45,059 nt of DNA from positions 1-45,059 of the forward strand of contig CALXUD010000003.1 in NCBI GenBank assembly GCA_944391585.1, written 5' to 3'. This DNA comes from an uncultured Alphaproteobacteria bacterium (GTDB taxonomy: Bacteria; Pseudomonadota; Alphaproteobacteria; CAAHEQ01; UBA3637). Positions 16,394 through 25,440 of the stretch are shown here, piece by piece; within the stretch, counting starts at the first letter, position 1, and every line of letters starts with the position of its first letter. Made by a program: the position numbers and the translations under genes. Below the pieces are notes generated by a model. That model did not search any database. It was not told the origin of the DNA and worked only from the letters and a program-made list of their open reading frames with translations.

Positions 16394-17506
16394 ATGGAAT
16401 TAAAATATATCGTAAAACAAAATCGATTGCTTTTAACTCTTTCCGGAGACTTTTTGTCCTATCAAAATGATTCGGAAAAAGAGGGGGTGCTGAAGCAAGT
16501 TCAAGCCTCTAAGATTAAAACTATTGATATTGATGCAACTCATTTGGGACAGTGGGATTCTTCTTTAGTGGTTATTTTATTTAAAATGATGCAACGTGCT
16601 CGTAAAGAAGGTATTCCTGTGCATTTAAATATGCTACCGGCGGGATTACAGCGGTTGTTAAATTTAGCTTTTGCGGTTGATAGGAAACCACCAAAACATC
16701 ACACGGTAAATGAAGAGTTTTTAGTTCGTTTAGGCGGATGGTATTTGAAAACACAAACTTCTTTTTTTAAAGGATGGAATTTTATTAAAGAAGTTCTTCA
16801 TTCTTTTCGACGTTTCTTTTCTAAAAAAGCAGTTATGCGTCCGGTTGATTTTTTCTTTTCTTTGGAAGATTGTTCGTATAAAGCCTTGCCTATCGTTGCC
16901 TTAATCAGTTTTATGGTTGGCTTAATTTTAGCTTTCGTTGGAGCAGTTCAGTTAAAGTTATTTGGTGCTCAAATTTATGTGGCCAGCCTTGTTACAATTG
17001 GAATGACCCGTATTATGGGGGCTATTATGATCGGGGTTATCATGGCAGGCAGAACAGGGGCGTCTTATGCCGCAACAATAGGTACAATGCAGGTTAACGA
17101 AGAAGTTGATGCCTTAAAAACAATGGGGATTCCCGTTTCGGATTTTTTGGTTCTTCCTCGTGTATTGGCTTTAATGATTACTATGCCGTTTTTAACAATT
17201 ATGGCAGATTTTATGGGAATATTCGGAGGTGGAGCTGTCAGTATTTTGATGTTAGATATTGCACCACAAGAGTATTGGCGACTATCTATGGAAGCGCTAA
17301 ATATGGCTAATTTTCTAGTTGGTATTTTTCATGGGTTTGTTTTTGGAATCGTGATTGCATTATGTGGTTGTTATTACGGCGTTTTTTGTGGACGTAATGC
17401 GGATAGTGTCGGAGTTGCGACAACAAAGGCTGTTGTATCGGCAATCGTTTGGATGATTCTCATGACGGGTGTTATTACACTAACATGTGAGGTGATGGGG
17501 ATATGA
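16394..17506 (+). CDS. mlaE: MlaE-type ABC permease with N-terminal STAS domain
   Basis: Integral inner-membrane permease of an MCE phospholipid transporter. Residues ~1-105 form a STAS-like domain ([17 protein letters not shown]), equivalent to a fused MlaB. Residues ~155-370 are the MlaE permease with several transmembrane helices and the signature [27 protein letters not shown]. The product is 370 aa. It overlaps the ATPase gene by 4 bases (ATGA). The start codon lies at or next to the predicted transcription start, so the message may be leaderless. mla names are by family; the substrate is not proven. Confidence 0.93.
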   Translation: MELKYIVKQNRLLLTLSGDFLSYQNDSEKEGVLKQVQASKIKTIDIDATHLGQWDSSLVVILFKMMQRARKEGIPVHLNMLPAGLQRLLNLAFAVDRKPPKHHTVNEEFLVRLGGWYLKTQTSFFKGWNFIKEVLHSFRRFFSKKAVMRPVDFFFSLEDCSYKALPIVALISFMVGLILAFVGAVQLKLFGAQIYVASLVTIGMTRIMGAIMIGVIMAGRTGASYAATIGTMQVNEEVDALKTMGIPVSDFLVLPRVLALMITMPFLTIMADFMGIFGGGAVSILMLDIAPQEYWRLSMEALNMANFLVGIFHGFVFGIVIALCGCYYGVFCGRNADSVGVATTKAVVSAIVWMILMTGVITLTCEVMGI

Positions 17507-18273
17507 AAAAAGAAAATCAAATATCCGTGCGAAACTTAACCATTGCCTATGATAATTTTATATTATTAAAGGATTTATCATTTGATGTAAAAAAACATGA
17601 TGTGTTTATCATTATGGGGGGAAGTGGCAGTGGAAAAAGTTCTTTATTGCGAATTTTAACCGGTTTAAAAACACCAAAGGGTGGAGAGGTTTTAATTGAT
17701 GGTATTGATTTAGTTAAAGCGAATCAAAAACAAAAAGATGCCATTATGCAAAAATGTGGCATTTTATATCAAAGCGGTGCTTTATTTAGTTCTATGACGT
17801 TGGCTGAGAATATCGCGTTACCGTTGCAGCAATATACATCCTATTCTGAAAATGATATTAAAGATTTAGTTTCTTTAAAGTTAGCTTTTGTCGGTTTGGC
17901 AGGTTTTGAAGATTTTTATCCTTCGGAAATCAGTGGTGGAATGAAAAAACGAGCAGGATTAGCAAGAGCATTAGCTTTAGATCCGGAAATTGTTTATTTT
18001 GATGAGCCATCAGCTGGATTGGATCCGATTAGTTCTAGATTATTGGATGATTTGATTATTGATATCAATCAAAGTTTGGGAACAACAATTGTAGTCGTCA
18101 CGCATGAACTCAGTTCTATTTTTTCTATTGGAACAAATTCTATTTATTTAGATGCGAACTCTAAAACAATTTTGGGACATGGTAATCCAAAAGATTTATT
18201 GAAAAATCCACCCAATGAAACTATATTCCAATTTTTAACAAGAGGTGAAAAAAAATATGAAAGAGCCAAGTAA
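17503..18273 (+). CDS. mlaF: MlaF-type ABC transporter ATPase
   Basis: Cytosolic ATPase subunit of the lipid transporter, 256 aa. Walker A GGSGSGKS is at residues 39-46. The ABC signature is [19 protein letters not shown], with Lys-Lys-Arg in the MlaF style. Walker B is [13 protein letters not shown], and the switch His is in VVVTHELSS. Translation is coupled to the permease by an ATGA overlap, and its end overlaps the MCE gene. Confidence 0.95.
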   Translation: MKKENQISVRNLTIAYDNFILLKDLSFDVKKHDVFIIMGGSGSGKSSLLRILTGLKTPKGGEVLIDGIDLVKANQKQKDAIMQKCGILYQSGALFSSMTLAENIALPLQQYTSYSENDIKDLVSLKLAFVGLAGFEDFYPSEISGGMKKRAGLARALALDPEIVYFDEPSAGLDPISSRLLDDLIIDINQSLGTTIVVVTHELSSIFSIGTNSIYLDANSKTILGHGNPKDLLKNPPNETIFQFLTRGEKKYERAK

Positions 18274-19021
18274 GAAAAAAATCGGTTTGTTTTTAATGAC
18301 AGGCATCGTTATTTTTGTGCTGGTTATGGGATCATTTTTAAAAGATAAGTTTTTCATTGATTATTCAAAACAAGCCGTGATGTATTTTGATGAATCCATT
18401 AAAGGACTAAATGTGGGAGCTCCGGTTGTTTTTAAGGGGGTTGAAATCGGAAAAGTTTCTAAAATTGATTTAATTGAAACCGGCACAGGATTGGATTTTA
18501 GAATTCCGGTTTATACCCAATTTAATAATAATGTGATTACCAAAAGTAAAGATAAAAAATTTATTTTGGACGGCTTGATTGAAAAGGGATTGCGTGCGCG
18601 TTTAACAACACAAAGTTATTTAACGGGGCAGTTGATGATTGAGTTGGAAATGTTGCCGGATACACCATTAGTTTTTAAAGCCCCTAAACCGAATTTATTC
18701 GAAATTCCAACGACTCTTTCTCCATTTGGAGAATTGTCAAAAGGTCTGCAAAGCGTTCCGCTCAAACAAAGTGTTGAAAAATTTAATTATTTTTTTGATA
18801 CATTGAATGCACAAATGCCGGTTATTTTACCAGAAATGCAAAAATTAATTAAAAATGCAAATAAATTAGTCACTGATAACACAAAAGGTTCTTCTGAAGT
18901 TGTTCGTAATTTGAATAAGACGTTGATAGATTTAGATATGGCGGCAAAATCATTGAAAAATTTTGCAGATTATATTGAACAACATCCAGACGCCTTATTA
19001 AAAGGGAAGGGAGGCAGATAA
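18257..19021 (+). CDS. mlaD: MlaD-type MCE substrate-binding protein
   Basis: Single-pass inner-membrane protein with one periplasmic MCE domain, expected to form the hexameric lipid channel. I choose ATG 18257 ([12 protein letters not shown]) because AGAGGTGA lies 9 nt upstream. A GTG at 18245 is also open. Residues ~8-28 are the membrane anchor. The MCE core begins [27 protein letters not shown]. The C-terminal ~90 residues are helical ([29 protein letters not shown]). It overlaps mlaF by 17 bases and the lipoprotein gene by 1 base (TAATG). Confidence 0.92.
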   Translation: MKEPSKKKIGLFLMTGIVIFVLVMGSFLKDKFFIDYSKQAVMYFDESIKGLNVGAPVVFKGVEIGKVSKIDLIETGTGLDFRIPVYTQFNNNVITKSKDKKFILDGLIEKGLRARLTTQSYLTGQLMIELEMLPDTPLVFKAPKPNLFEIPTTLSPFGELSKGLQSVPLKQSVEKFNYFFDTLNAQMPVILPEMQKLIKNANKLVTDNTKGSSEVVRNLNKTLIDLDMAAKSLKNFADYIEQHPDALLKGKGGR

Positions 19022-19617
19022 TGAAAAAAATTATATCCGTTGTTTTATTTTTATTCTTGATAGGTTGTTTTGCTCCCAGTAATAGAGAGGCAAATTTTTA
19101 TTACATTAAACCGGTCCCTCAAGCTGAACAGACTATTCAACTTTCAAAATTATTGAATATCGGGATTCAACGGGTTGAAATTCCTCCCTATTTAGACAGA
19201 CCTCAAATTGTTATAATTCAAGGGGATTCATCAGAATTAACAGTATCTGAATGGAATCGGTGGAGCGAAAATCTTTCTACAATGTTGCAAAGAACGATTT
19301 CTGAGGATTTATCTATTTATTTGCCGAAGGCCTTTGTAAAGCCTTATTTAAGTTCTCAAGATAATTTTGATTACACAATTTTAGTAGAAGTAAATAAATT
19401 AGATGCTCGCTTTGAAAATAAAAATACAGGTAAACTTGTTTTAGATGTTTATTGGTTTATTTTCAATCAAGATAATAATCAAATTTTCCAAAAAAGGAGT
19501 CAGCTAATTCAACCTTTAACAGGAGGATACGAAAATTTAGCAGAGCAAATCAGTTTTTTGATGGGGCAGTTATCTAAACAAATGGCCCAAGAAATAAAAA
19601 GATTAACGTCTAAATAA
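19021..19617 (+). CDS. PqiC-like ABC-transport auxiliary lipoprotein
   Basis: A 198-aa lipoprotein with signal [16 protein letters not shown], lipidated at Cys16. It matches the ABC_trans_aux/PqiC type (FYYIKP, IGIQRVEIPPYLDRPQIV, RWSENLSTMLQRTISEDL). In E. coli the homologue PqiC is an outer-membrane partner of the PqiB tunnel. This operon therefore pairs an Mla-style E-F-D core with a Pqi-style lipoprotein. No MlaC or MlaA is in the window. The gene is followed directly by a terminator. Confidence 0.88.
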   Translation: MKKIISVVLFLFLIGCFAPSNREANFYYIKPVPQAEQTIQLSKLLNIGIQRVEIPPYLDRPQIVIIQGDSSELTVSEWNRWSENLSTMLQRTISEDLSIYLPKAFVKPYLSSQDNFDYTILVEVNKLDARFENKNTGKLVLDVYWFIFNQDNNQIFQKRSQLIQPLTGGYENLAEQISFLMGQLSKQMAQEIKRLTSK

Positions 19618-19642
19618 AAAAACGCCTCAACAGGCGTTTTTT
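19617..19642. terminator. Bidirectional terminator between the transporter operon and tRNA-Glu
   Basis: ACGCCT-CAAC-AGGCGT stem flanked by an A-run on the left and a T-run on the right. It works for the plus-strand operon and for tRNA-Glu on the minus strand. Confidence 0.88.
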
Positions 19643-19717
19643 GGCGACCCCAGCGAGATTCGAACTCGCGTTACCGCCGTGAAAGGGCGATGTCCTAGGC
19701 CTCTAGACGATGGGGTC
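19642..19717 (-). tRNA. tRNA-Glu (anticodon TTC), CCA encoded
   Basis: A 76-nt cloverleaf. The acceptor is GACCCCA/TGGGGTC with discriminator G and a genomic CCA. The anticodon arm is CCGCCCTTTCACGGCGG-like with TTC, and the T arm holds GTTCGAATC. Confidence 0.97.
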
Positions 19718-19734
19718 ATCAGAGGTTAGGGCAA

Positions 19735-19763
19735 TTTATACACTAAAAAATAATCTTTGGCAA
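19735..19763 (-). promoter_or_regulatory. Promoter of tRNA-Glu
   Basis: Minus-strand TTGCCA (19758-19763), a 17-bp spacer and TATAAA (19735-19740), 17 bases upstream of the tRNA 5' end. Confidence 0.7.
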
Positions 19764-19803
19764 GAACTTTTTTTGAAAAAATATAAAATTATTTTCATTG
19801 AAT

Positions 19804-19834
19804 CAAAAAACGGGAAGTTCAACCTCCCGTTTTA
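19804..19834 (-). terminator. Terminator of pheST
   Basis: On the minus strand ACGGGAGG-TTGAA-CTTCCCGT followed by TTTTT: an 8-bp stem with one G-U pair that forms only in this orientation. It lies ~26 bases past the pheT stop. Confidence 0.85.
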
Positions 19835-19859
19835 TTTACTAAAATATTTAAATAACAGT

Positions 19860-22217
19860 TTAAGCTCGTAATTCAGCACCGGTATTTTTCTTAACCAAAT
19901 TGATGATTTGTGTAGACAAAATTTCAATATCTTGGTCGGTTAATGTTTTATCCATTGGCTGAATTGTGACTTTGACAGCTAATTGTTTTTTACCTGCCGG
20001 TAATTTATCTCCGACATAAACGTCAAAAATAACGGCGTCTGTGATTTTTTCTTTATCTACCGAACGAATAGCAGATAAAACTTTGGCAGCCTCAACGTGT
20101 TTATCCATCACAAAAGCGAAATCACGTGTTAAAGGCATTAAATTAGATAATTTAAGTGGCTTTTGAGTTTTTGATTTCGTTTTTGCTTGTGGAATGTTAT
20201 CAATATAGATTTCAAATCCGACAACCGGTGTTTTAATCCCTAAATCTTTTAAAATTGCTGGATGGATTTCTCCAAAGTAGGCTAACACATTTTTTCCAAG
20301 ACATAAACTGCCCGAACGTCCTGGATGATACCAAGACGGTGCTTTGACAAATACTTGTGTTTGTGGAGCATCCATACTCTCTAATGCGGCTAAAGCATCA
20401 GCTTTAGCGTCAAAGACATCTACAACCCGTTCTGTTTGAGCCCAATGTTTTGTGGTAAAGTCCCCAGCGCGGATGCCCGCTGCCACTAGGCGTTGCTCCG
20501 TTGGTTTTGTGGAGTAGAATTCCGGTCCGACCTCAAATAATTGAACATCTTGGATGCCGCGATCTTGATTGTGTTTAACAGCGATCAATAAATTAGGAAT
20601 CAACGAAGGACGCATTTCATCTAAATCCGAAGCAATCGGGTTAGCAATTTTTATGCCTTTGCTGTCAAATTTGGCGGCTAATTTTGAATCCATGAAAGAC
20701 CATGTCATGACCTGATTTAATCCACGACTGGCTAATGCTCGTCGTACGGCAACTTCTCGCTTTTGGCGTGGCAATAGAATAGATGTTGGCAATTTATTTG
20801 CCCGTAAGGTTAAAGTTGGTAGTTCTTCCAATCCGTTAATGCGCACAATTTCTTCCACAATATCTGCAGAGCAAGAAACATCATTAGATCGCCAAGACGG
20901 AACTGATAATGTATTCCCATTTACTTTAAAGCCTAACTTTTCCAAAATAGAAACCATTTTTTCTTGTGGAATATCCATACCTGTTAAGCGTTTAACCTGA
21001 TTCCAATCAAATTCTATTTCCCTTTTCCAGTTAGGTTCTTGACCGGCAATAACCAATTCAGAAGCTTCTCCACCGCAAATATCTAAAATTAAGCGGGTCG
21101 CAATTTCGTTCCCCATGATGCAACTGGCTGGATCAATGCCACGTTCGAAACGTTGACGGGAATCAGATTCAGCATTCAAAATACGACCTGTTTTGGCAAT
21201 AGAAATAGGTTCAAAATAAGCCGACTCTAAAAAGACATTCACTGTATCTTTAGAACAACAAGTCGGGACACCACCCATAACACCGGCAATACTTTGAGCT
21301 CCAGCTTCATCAGCAATTACGGTCATACCTTCAGATAAGGTATAGGATTTATCATCCAATGCATCTAATTTTTCACCATTTTTTGCCGAACGAACGGTAA
21401 TATTTCCTGTTAATTTATCGGCATCAAAGACGTGTAATGGTCGGCATTCGCCGATATTGAGATAATTCGTAATATCTACTAATGCTGAAATAGGACGTAG
21501 ACCGGCGGCAATCAAAGATTCTTTCATCCAATCCGGACTTTCTACATTTTTCACTCCCTTTATATAACGTCCAACGAATTGTGGGCAATTCTGATCTGTA
21601 ATTTGAACTGAAATAGGAGATTTAAAAGAACCTGTAATTGGTTCCACATCATTAGATATATAAGATCCAATGCCTGTTGCTGACAAATCACGAGCAATTC
21701 CTTTAACACCAAAACAATCTCCACGATTTGGTGTGACATTAACATCAAATACAACATCTGATTTCAATGCTTCCGCTACGGATGTCCCCGCGGGTAAATC
21801 TGTTTTTAAATCAATAATTCCCGTATGATCTTCACCAATGCACAATTCGTCTTCAGCGCACATCATACCTTGGCTTTCAATGCCGCGAATTTTACCTTTT
21901 TCTAATTTTTCATTATATTTTGGGATTAAAACCCCCGGTAATGCCAAAACGGACTTCATTCCAACATAACAATTGGGAGCCCCACAAACAATTTGTAGCA
22001 TTTCCTTTCCTGTCCAAACCTGCAAAAGGTTTAATTTATCTGCATTTGGATGTTTTTCAACATTTTTAATTTCACCGATGATGAAATCTTTTAATTGTTC
22101 TGTCGGATTGATGATTTCCTCCACTTCTAATCCGATAGAGGTTAATTTATCGGCAATTTCATTTGGAGTTGCATTTGTTTCCAAGTATTTTTTTAGCCAT
22201 GTTAAAGATAGTTTCAT
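19860..22217 (-). CDS. pheT: Phenylalanyl-tRNA synthetase beta subunit
   Basis: Beta subunit of the alpha2-beta2 enzyme charging tRNA-Phe (785 aa, normal length). Order: N-terminal helix MKLSLTWLKKYLE; tRNA-binding OB domain (~40-150: NVEKHPNADKLNLLQV, CGAPNC); B3/4 editing domain (~200-370); B5; the inactive catalytic-like core; and a C-terminal ferredoxin-fold anticodon-binding domain starting LSNLMPLTRDFAFV. GAGGA precedes the ATG. It begins 17 bases after pheS and shares its transcript, ending at the terminator near 19810. Confidence 0.97.
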   Translation of the reverse strand: MKLSLTWLKKYLETNATPNEIADKLTSIGLEVEEIINPTEQLKDFIIGEIKNVEKHPNADKLNLLQVWTGKEMLQIVCGAPNCYVGMKSVLALPGVLIPKYNEKLEKGKIRGIESQGMMCAEDELCIGEDHTGIIDLKTDLPAGTSVAEALKSDVVFDVNVTPNRGDCFGVKGIARDLSATGIGSYISNDVEPITGSFKSPISVQITDQNCPQFVGRYIKGVKNVESPDWMKESLIAAGLRPISALVDITNYLNIGECRPLHVFDADKLTGNITVRSAKNGEKLDALDDKSYTLSEGMTVIADEAGAQSIAGVMGGVPTCCSKDTVNVFLESAYFEPISIAKTGRILNAESDSRQRFERGIDPASCIMGNEIATRLILDICGGEASELVIAGQEPNWKREIEFDWNQVKRLTGMDIPQEKMVSILEKLGFKVNGNTLSVPSWRSNDVSCSADIVEEIVRINGLEELPTLTLRANKLPTSILLPRQKREVAVRRALASRGLNQVMTWSFMDSKLAAKFDSKGIKIANPIASDLDEMRPSLIPNLLIAVKHNQDRGIQDVQLFEVGPEFYSTKPTEQRLVAAGIRAGDFTTKHWAQTERVVDVFDAKADALAALESMDAPQTQVFVKAPSWYHPGRSGSLCLGKNVLAYFGEIHPAILKDLGIKTPVVGFEIYIDNIPQAKTKSKTQKPLKLSNLMPLTRDFAFVMDKHVEAAKVLSAIRSVDKEKITDAVIFDVYVGDKLPAGKKQLAVKVTIQPMDKTLTDQDIEILSTQIINLVKKNTGAELRA

Positions 22218-22234
22218 TTTAATCCTCTTTTATC

Positions 22235-23308
22235 TTATTTTTTAGAACCGGCTGTTAAACTGAGTCCACTGGTAATTGTGGGAATATCGGTTGGTAAAAA
22301 GCCATAATGTTTAATCCAGCGCATATCAGCGTCAAACATATTACGCAAATCGGGAATGCCATATTTTAACATTGCAAACCGATCAATCCCGCAACCAAAA
22401 GCGAAACCCTGATATTCATTTGGATCAATACCGCAGTTTTTTAGCACATTTGGATGTACCATACCACACCCCAGTAATTCAATCCATTCTTTACCAATGG
22501 ATTTTGCTAAACTACCGCCGACATCTGCTTCATAGGAAGGCTCCGTAAATGGGAAGAAAGAAGGTCGAAAGCGTAGTTTGACATCATCCGTTTCAAAGAA
22601 AAGCTTTAAAAATTCCTCTAAAACACCTTTTAAATGAGCCAGATTTGTTGTCTTGTCAATCACTAAACCTTCAATTTGGTGGAACATAGGTGTGTGTGTA
22701 GCATCATAATCAACTCGATAAACTCGTCCCGGAGCCACAATTTTTATTGGCGGTTTTTTATTTTCCATTGTCCTGATTTGAACACCGGAAGTGTGAGTGC
22801 GCAAAATTTTGTCTGAATCTCCTTCCATGAAGAAAGTCGCTTGCATTTGACGAGCAGGGTGAGAAGGGGGGATATTTAAAGCCTCAAAATTATGCCAATC
22901 GTCTTCAATATCAGGACCTTCAGCTAAATCAAACCCCATTTGGGCAAAAATTGTGAGCATTTCTTCCATCACTTGAGAAACCGGATGAATTCGGCCGACG
23001 GAATTTGGACGAACGGGTAGTGTTACATCCACTTTTTGGGAAGCTAATTTAGCGTTCATTTCTGCTTCTTCTAACTTTTTCTTTTTGGCTTCCAGTGTAT
23101 TTGCAATTTCAGTTTTAAAAACATTCAGAACTTGTCCAGCTTGTTTTTTTTCTTCAACAGGAAGGGTTCCCAATTCTTTCATTAAAACGGTAATTGCACC
23201 ATTTTTACCGAGAGCGGCTACTCGGATTTCGTCCAAAGCAGTTAAATTGTTAGCTTGTTCAATTTTTTGCAAAAGATCTGGTTTTAAAGTATTTATTTTA
23301 TTTTGCAT
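22235..23308 (-). CDS. pheS: Phenylalanyl-tRNA synthetase alpha subunit
   Basis: Catalytic alpha subunit, 357 aa. The N-terminal ~90 residues form the coiled-coil tRNA-binding arm (RVAALGKNGAITVLMKELG). The class II core has motif 2 LRTHTSGVQIRTM with GRVYRVDYDATHTPMFHQIEG, the region RFRPSFFPFTEPS, and motif 3 YQGFAFGCGIDRFAMLKYG. GAGGA lies upstream of the ATG. Normally it follows rplT directly. Here 1.4 kb of opposite-strand accessory sequence separates them, so it must use its own promoter. An A/T-rich -10-like TATATA lies near 23340, but I cannot fix a -35. Confidence 0.97.
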   Translation of the reverse strand: MQNKINTLKPDLLQKIEQANNLTALDEIRVAALGKNGAITVLMKELGTLPVEEKKQAGQVLNVFKTEIANTLEAKKKKLEEAEMNAKLASQKVDVTLPVRPNSVGRIHPVSQVMEEMLTIFAQMGFDLAEGPDIEDDWHNFEALNIPPSHPARQMQATFFMEGDSDKILRTHTSGVQIRTMENKKPPIKIVAPGRVYRVDYDATHTPMFHQIEGLVIDKTTNLAHLKGVLEEFLKLFFETDDVKLRFRPSFFPFTEPSYEADVGGSLAKSIGKEWIELLGCGMVHPNVLKNCGIDPNEYQGFAFGCGIDRFAMLKYGIPDLRNMFDADMRWIKHYGFLPTDIPTITSGLSLTAGSKK

Positions 23309-23409
23309 GTTTACATTCCTCTTTTTTATCAGATTTCACCTATATAGCATATTTTTTTTTGAAAAAAAAGATGTTTTTAAAGCTTCTGCTCGCAATTAAA
23401 ATAAAAATG

Positions 23410-23438
23410 TTGACAAAATTAAAAAGAGAGTGTATATT
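23410..23438 (+). promoter_or_regulatory. Promoter of the coiled-coil accessory gene
   Basis: TTGACA (23410-23415), a 17-bp spacer and TATATT (23433-23438), 33 bases upstream of the ATG at 23471. This is a near-perfect sigma-70 site for an otherwise unplaced gene. Confidence 0.82.
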
Positions 23439-23470
23439 AAAGTTAATCATTTAAGAAAAGGAGATCTGAA

Positions 23471-24034
23471 ATGAAATTTGTGCAAGAAAATATATCCGAA
23501 CCAAAATCAGTAGAGCAAAGTGTTTTGGAACAACCAAAAGAACCAGAGCAATCTCAAGCGCCTGAAAATAAGCCGGAATCTAAATTGCCTGAACAAAAAA
23601 ATTCTAAAAAGATAGGCTGTTTAGGACTGGGATATCATGTATTGATTGGGTTGGCTGTTTTGGGGGTGATTTTTTCTGCCTATGATCAAGAAAAACGAAT
23701 TGATGAATTGAAAGCTCAAAATGCGACATTAAAAAACAATCAAAACTTATTAGATAAGAAAAATGCTGAATTAGAGCAAAAAATTTCTGAAAATTTAGAA
23801 CATTTAACTGAAATGTATACATGGGGAAAAACTGTTAATCAAAAAAATAAAGAATTAAATGAAAAAGTAAAGGTTTTAGAAAATACCAATTCTACTATGA
23901 TGAAAAAAATCCAAAAATTAGAACAACAGTTGGATGAAAACAATAAGAAGAAAATTCGTGTAAAAATCGGTGACCAAAATTATACAATTTCCGATATGAA
24001 ATTGAAAATTCAGGAACAACGAGTTAAAGAATAA
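23471..24034 (+). CDS. Unknown membrane-anchored coiled-coil protein (187 aa)
   Basis: Not recognised. Residues ~1-50 are Pro/Glu/Gln-rich and probably disordered (EQPKEPEQSQAPENKPESK). Residues ~52-70 are hydrophobic and likely one membrane helix (CLGLGYHVLIGLAVLGVIF). Residues ~72-165 form a heptad-like coiled coil (IDELKAQNATLKNN, ELNEKVKVLENTNSTMMKKIQKLEQQL). A short basic end closes it. The likely topology is a cytoplasmic disordered arm with a periplasmic coiled coil, or the reverse. AAAAGGAG precedes the ATG and a strong promoter lies just upstream. It is followed after 10 bases by a frameshifted gene. The pair sits between rplT and pheS, opposite in direction. Confidence 0.8.
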   Translation: MKFVQENISEPKSVEQSVLEQPKEPEQSQAPENKPESKLPEQKNSKKIGCLGLGYHVLIGLAVLGVIFSAYDQEKRIDELKAQNATLKNNQNLLDKKNAELEQKISENLEHLTEMYTWGKTVNQKNKELNEKVKVLENTNSTMMKKIQKLEQQLDENNKKKIRVKIGDQNYTISDMKLKIQEQRVKE

Positions 24035-24044
24035 AGAACTTAGA

Positions 24045-24610
24045 ATGGCAATTATAGATCGTATTGGGTATTATACCGTTTTTTGAAGATGGATATATTG
24101 TTAAGGGAAAAGAATGGTATCCATTGGTTACAAAAAGCGATTGTCAGTAAATATGATTCCTGAGCCGGTGCAACCGGACCCAACATATGTAGTAACGGAA
24201 CGTAATATCTGGGGCAGGTTATTGATGAATATCCGGCGTGTTATGATGCGGAAGCTATTCAAGAATATCGTTTAAAATGTTCAGTTGTAAGAGAGTTAAA
24301 CAAAAAAAGACAGGAAGCCCGTCAAAAAGCTTTGAAAGAATTTAAAAAATATCGTCAAAACCGCTTGAAAGAAGTTCAAAAAGCTTATCTTTTACAAGAA
24401 AAAAAGAAATGTATGGCTGAAAAAGCTTATCGCAATCGTGTTTCTAAACGTTATAAGGAATATAAAGCTTATATGGCAACGCAGTCTAAAACATTTAATG
24501 TATTCGGTATGAAAATAACTTATACCCCGAAAAAAGTTGCACCAAAAGCAAAGGTGATTCAAAAAAGAGTTATTAAAGCTTTTGGCCGATCTATTGAGAT
24601 TGAACGTTAA
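24045..24610 (+). pseudogene. Unknown Lys-rich helical protein broken by three frameshifts
   Basis: Reading from ATG 24045 gives MAIIDRIGYYTVF, then a stop. The reading continues one frame over after a six-T run (24079-24084) as EDGYIVKGKEWYPLVTKSDCQ. A second shift between about 24140 and 24152 gives MIPEPVQPDPTYVVTERN. A third near 24200-24220, beside GGGG, gives YLGQVIDEYPACYDAEAIQEYR and a long Lys/Arg-rich helical C-terminus up to 24610. The intact product would be about 188 aa. The open part from 24332 (TTG start, no ribosome site) looks like a gene alone, but its protein clearly continues upstream. This could be true decay or assembly/sequencing error at homopolymers. The family is not recognised. 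Confidence 0.75.
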
Positions 24611-24650
24611 ATTAAGAACACCTTTTAAAGACGTTTTTTATTACATATCA

Positions 24651-24685
24651 AAAATGCCCTTTTTAAAAAAGGGCATTTATTTTAT
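24651..24685. terminator. Convergent terminator between the broken gene and rplT
   Basis: AAATGCCC and GGGCATTT form a perfect 8-bp stem extended by an A/T-rich inner part, with T-rich sequence on both sides. It can serve both strands. Confidence 0.85.
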
Positions 24686-24701
24686 CGGCTTAAAAAAATA
24701 A

Positions 24702-25055
24702 TTATAAAGCGGATTTTGCTTTTTCAACCAAAGCTTGGAAAGCTTTTTTATCATTGACAGCTAATTCTGCTAAAACTTTACGATCTAAAGCAATTCCGGC
24801 CTTTAATAAGCCATTAATGAATTTGGAATAAACCAAACCATTTTCACGAACAGCCGCATTAATACGAACAATCCACAACTGGCGGATTTCGGATTTTTTC
24901 TTCCGACGATCGCGATAGGCATATTGTAAGCCTTTTTCCACTTTTTGTTTTGCAACGGTATACACTTTGGAATTACGTCCACGGTATCCTTTTGCCATTT
25001 TTAAAATTTTATTATGTTTTGCACGAACTGTCGTGCCGCGTTTTACTCTAGCCAT
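24702..25055 (-). CDS. rplT: 50S ribosomal protein L20
   Basis: A 117-aa L20, the normal length, with a basic N-terminal extension ([30 protein letters not shown]) and the conserved [17 protein letters not shown]20 is needed early in 50S assembly and in many bacteria represses its own operon by binding the leader. It starts 12 bases after rpmI, as in the usual rpmI-rplT pair. infC does not precede the pair here, and pheS does not follow it directly. Confidence 0.98.
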   Translation of the reverse strand: MARVKRGTTVRAKHNKILKMAKGYRGRNSKVYTVAKQKVEKGLQYAYRDRRKKKSEIRQLWIVRINAAVRENGLVYSKFINGLLKAGIALDRKVLAELAVNDKKAFQALVEKAKSAL

Positions 25056-25067
25056 TTCAACGTCTCC

Positions 25068-25262
25068 TTATCCGTGCATAAATCTGATAACTGTTTTAAA
25101 GTTGGTGTCATCTAAAATAGCTCCACCACGTGCTTGCCGTTTCATTTTCGGCGTTTTGCACAATAAACAGTGACGTTTATAGGCAGTTGTTCTTTTGATT
25201 TTACCGGTTCCGGTTAATTTAAACCGTTTTTTGACGGCACTTTTTGTTTTTAATTTAGGCAT
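25068..25262 (-). CDS. rpmI: 50S ribosomal protein L35
   Basis: A 64-aa L35 starting at ATG 25262 (MPKLKTKSAVKKRFKLTGTGK) with AAAGGAT 6 nt upstream. An open extension up to 25292 has no ribosome site and is not part of L35. Basic residues dominate, and the end is DDTNFKTVIRFMHG. It is first gene of the rpmI-rplT unit. Confidence 0.97.
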   Translation of the reverse strand: MPKLKTKSAVKKRFKLTGTGKIKRTTAYKRHCLLCKTPKMKRQARGGAILDDTNFKTVIRFMHG

Positions 25263-25339
25263 TTTCTTATCCTTTGTTATAAGTTTAATCACGACCGTGA
25301 AGGCAGCCTTTTATGAGCCTTTTTGGTCAACGAGTGTCT

Positions 25340-25368
25340 CTTATACAGAAAAATGATTGATTTGTCAA
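25340..25368 (-). promoter_or_regulatory. Promoter of rpmI-rplT, with ~70-nt leader
   Basis: Minus-strand TTGACA (25363-25368), a 17-bp spacer and TATAAG (25340-25345). The start site near 25333 gives a leader of ~70 nt that includes a small TCAC-GGTC-GTGA hairpin. L20/L35 leaders are regulatory in other bacteria. I cannot match this one to a known leader class. Confidence 0.78.
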
Positions 25369-25440
25369 GCGTTTTTTGAAAAATAAAACTGGATTTTTAT
25401 TGGATTTGCTCTTATAGTGAAAAAAAGAAAGGATAATCCC

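Noticed and set aside
24332-24610. Treating this open frame as a separate 92-aa gene
   Set aside because: It begins at a TTG without a ribosome site, and gene-like sequence continues upstream through three frames to an ATG at 24045. It is the C-terminal part of a broken gene.
25293-25335. Known L20 autoregulatory leader upstream of rpmI
   Set aside because: Only a 4-bp hairpin is visible and I cannot match the described leader classes. Noted within the promoter entry but not called as a riboregulator.
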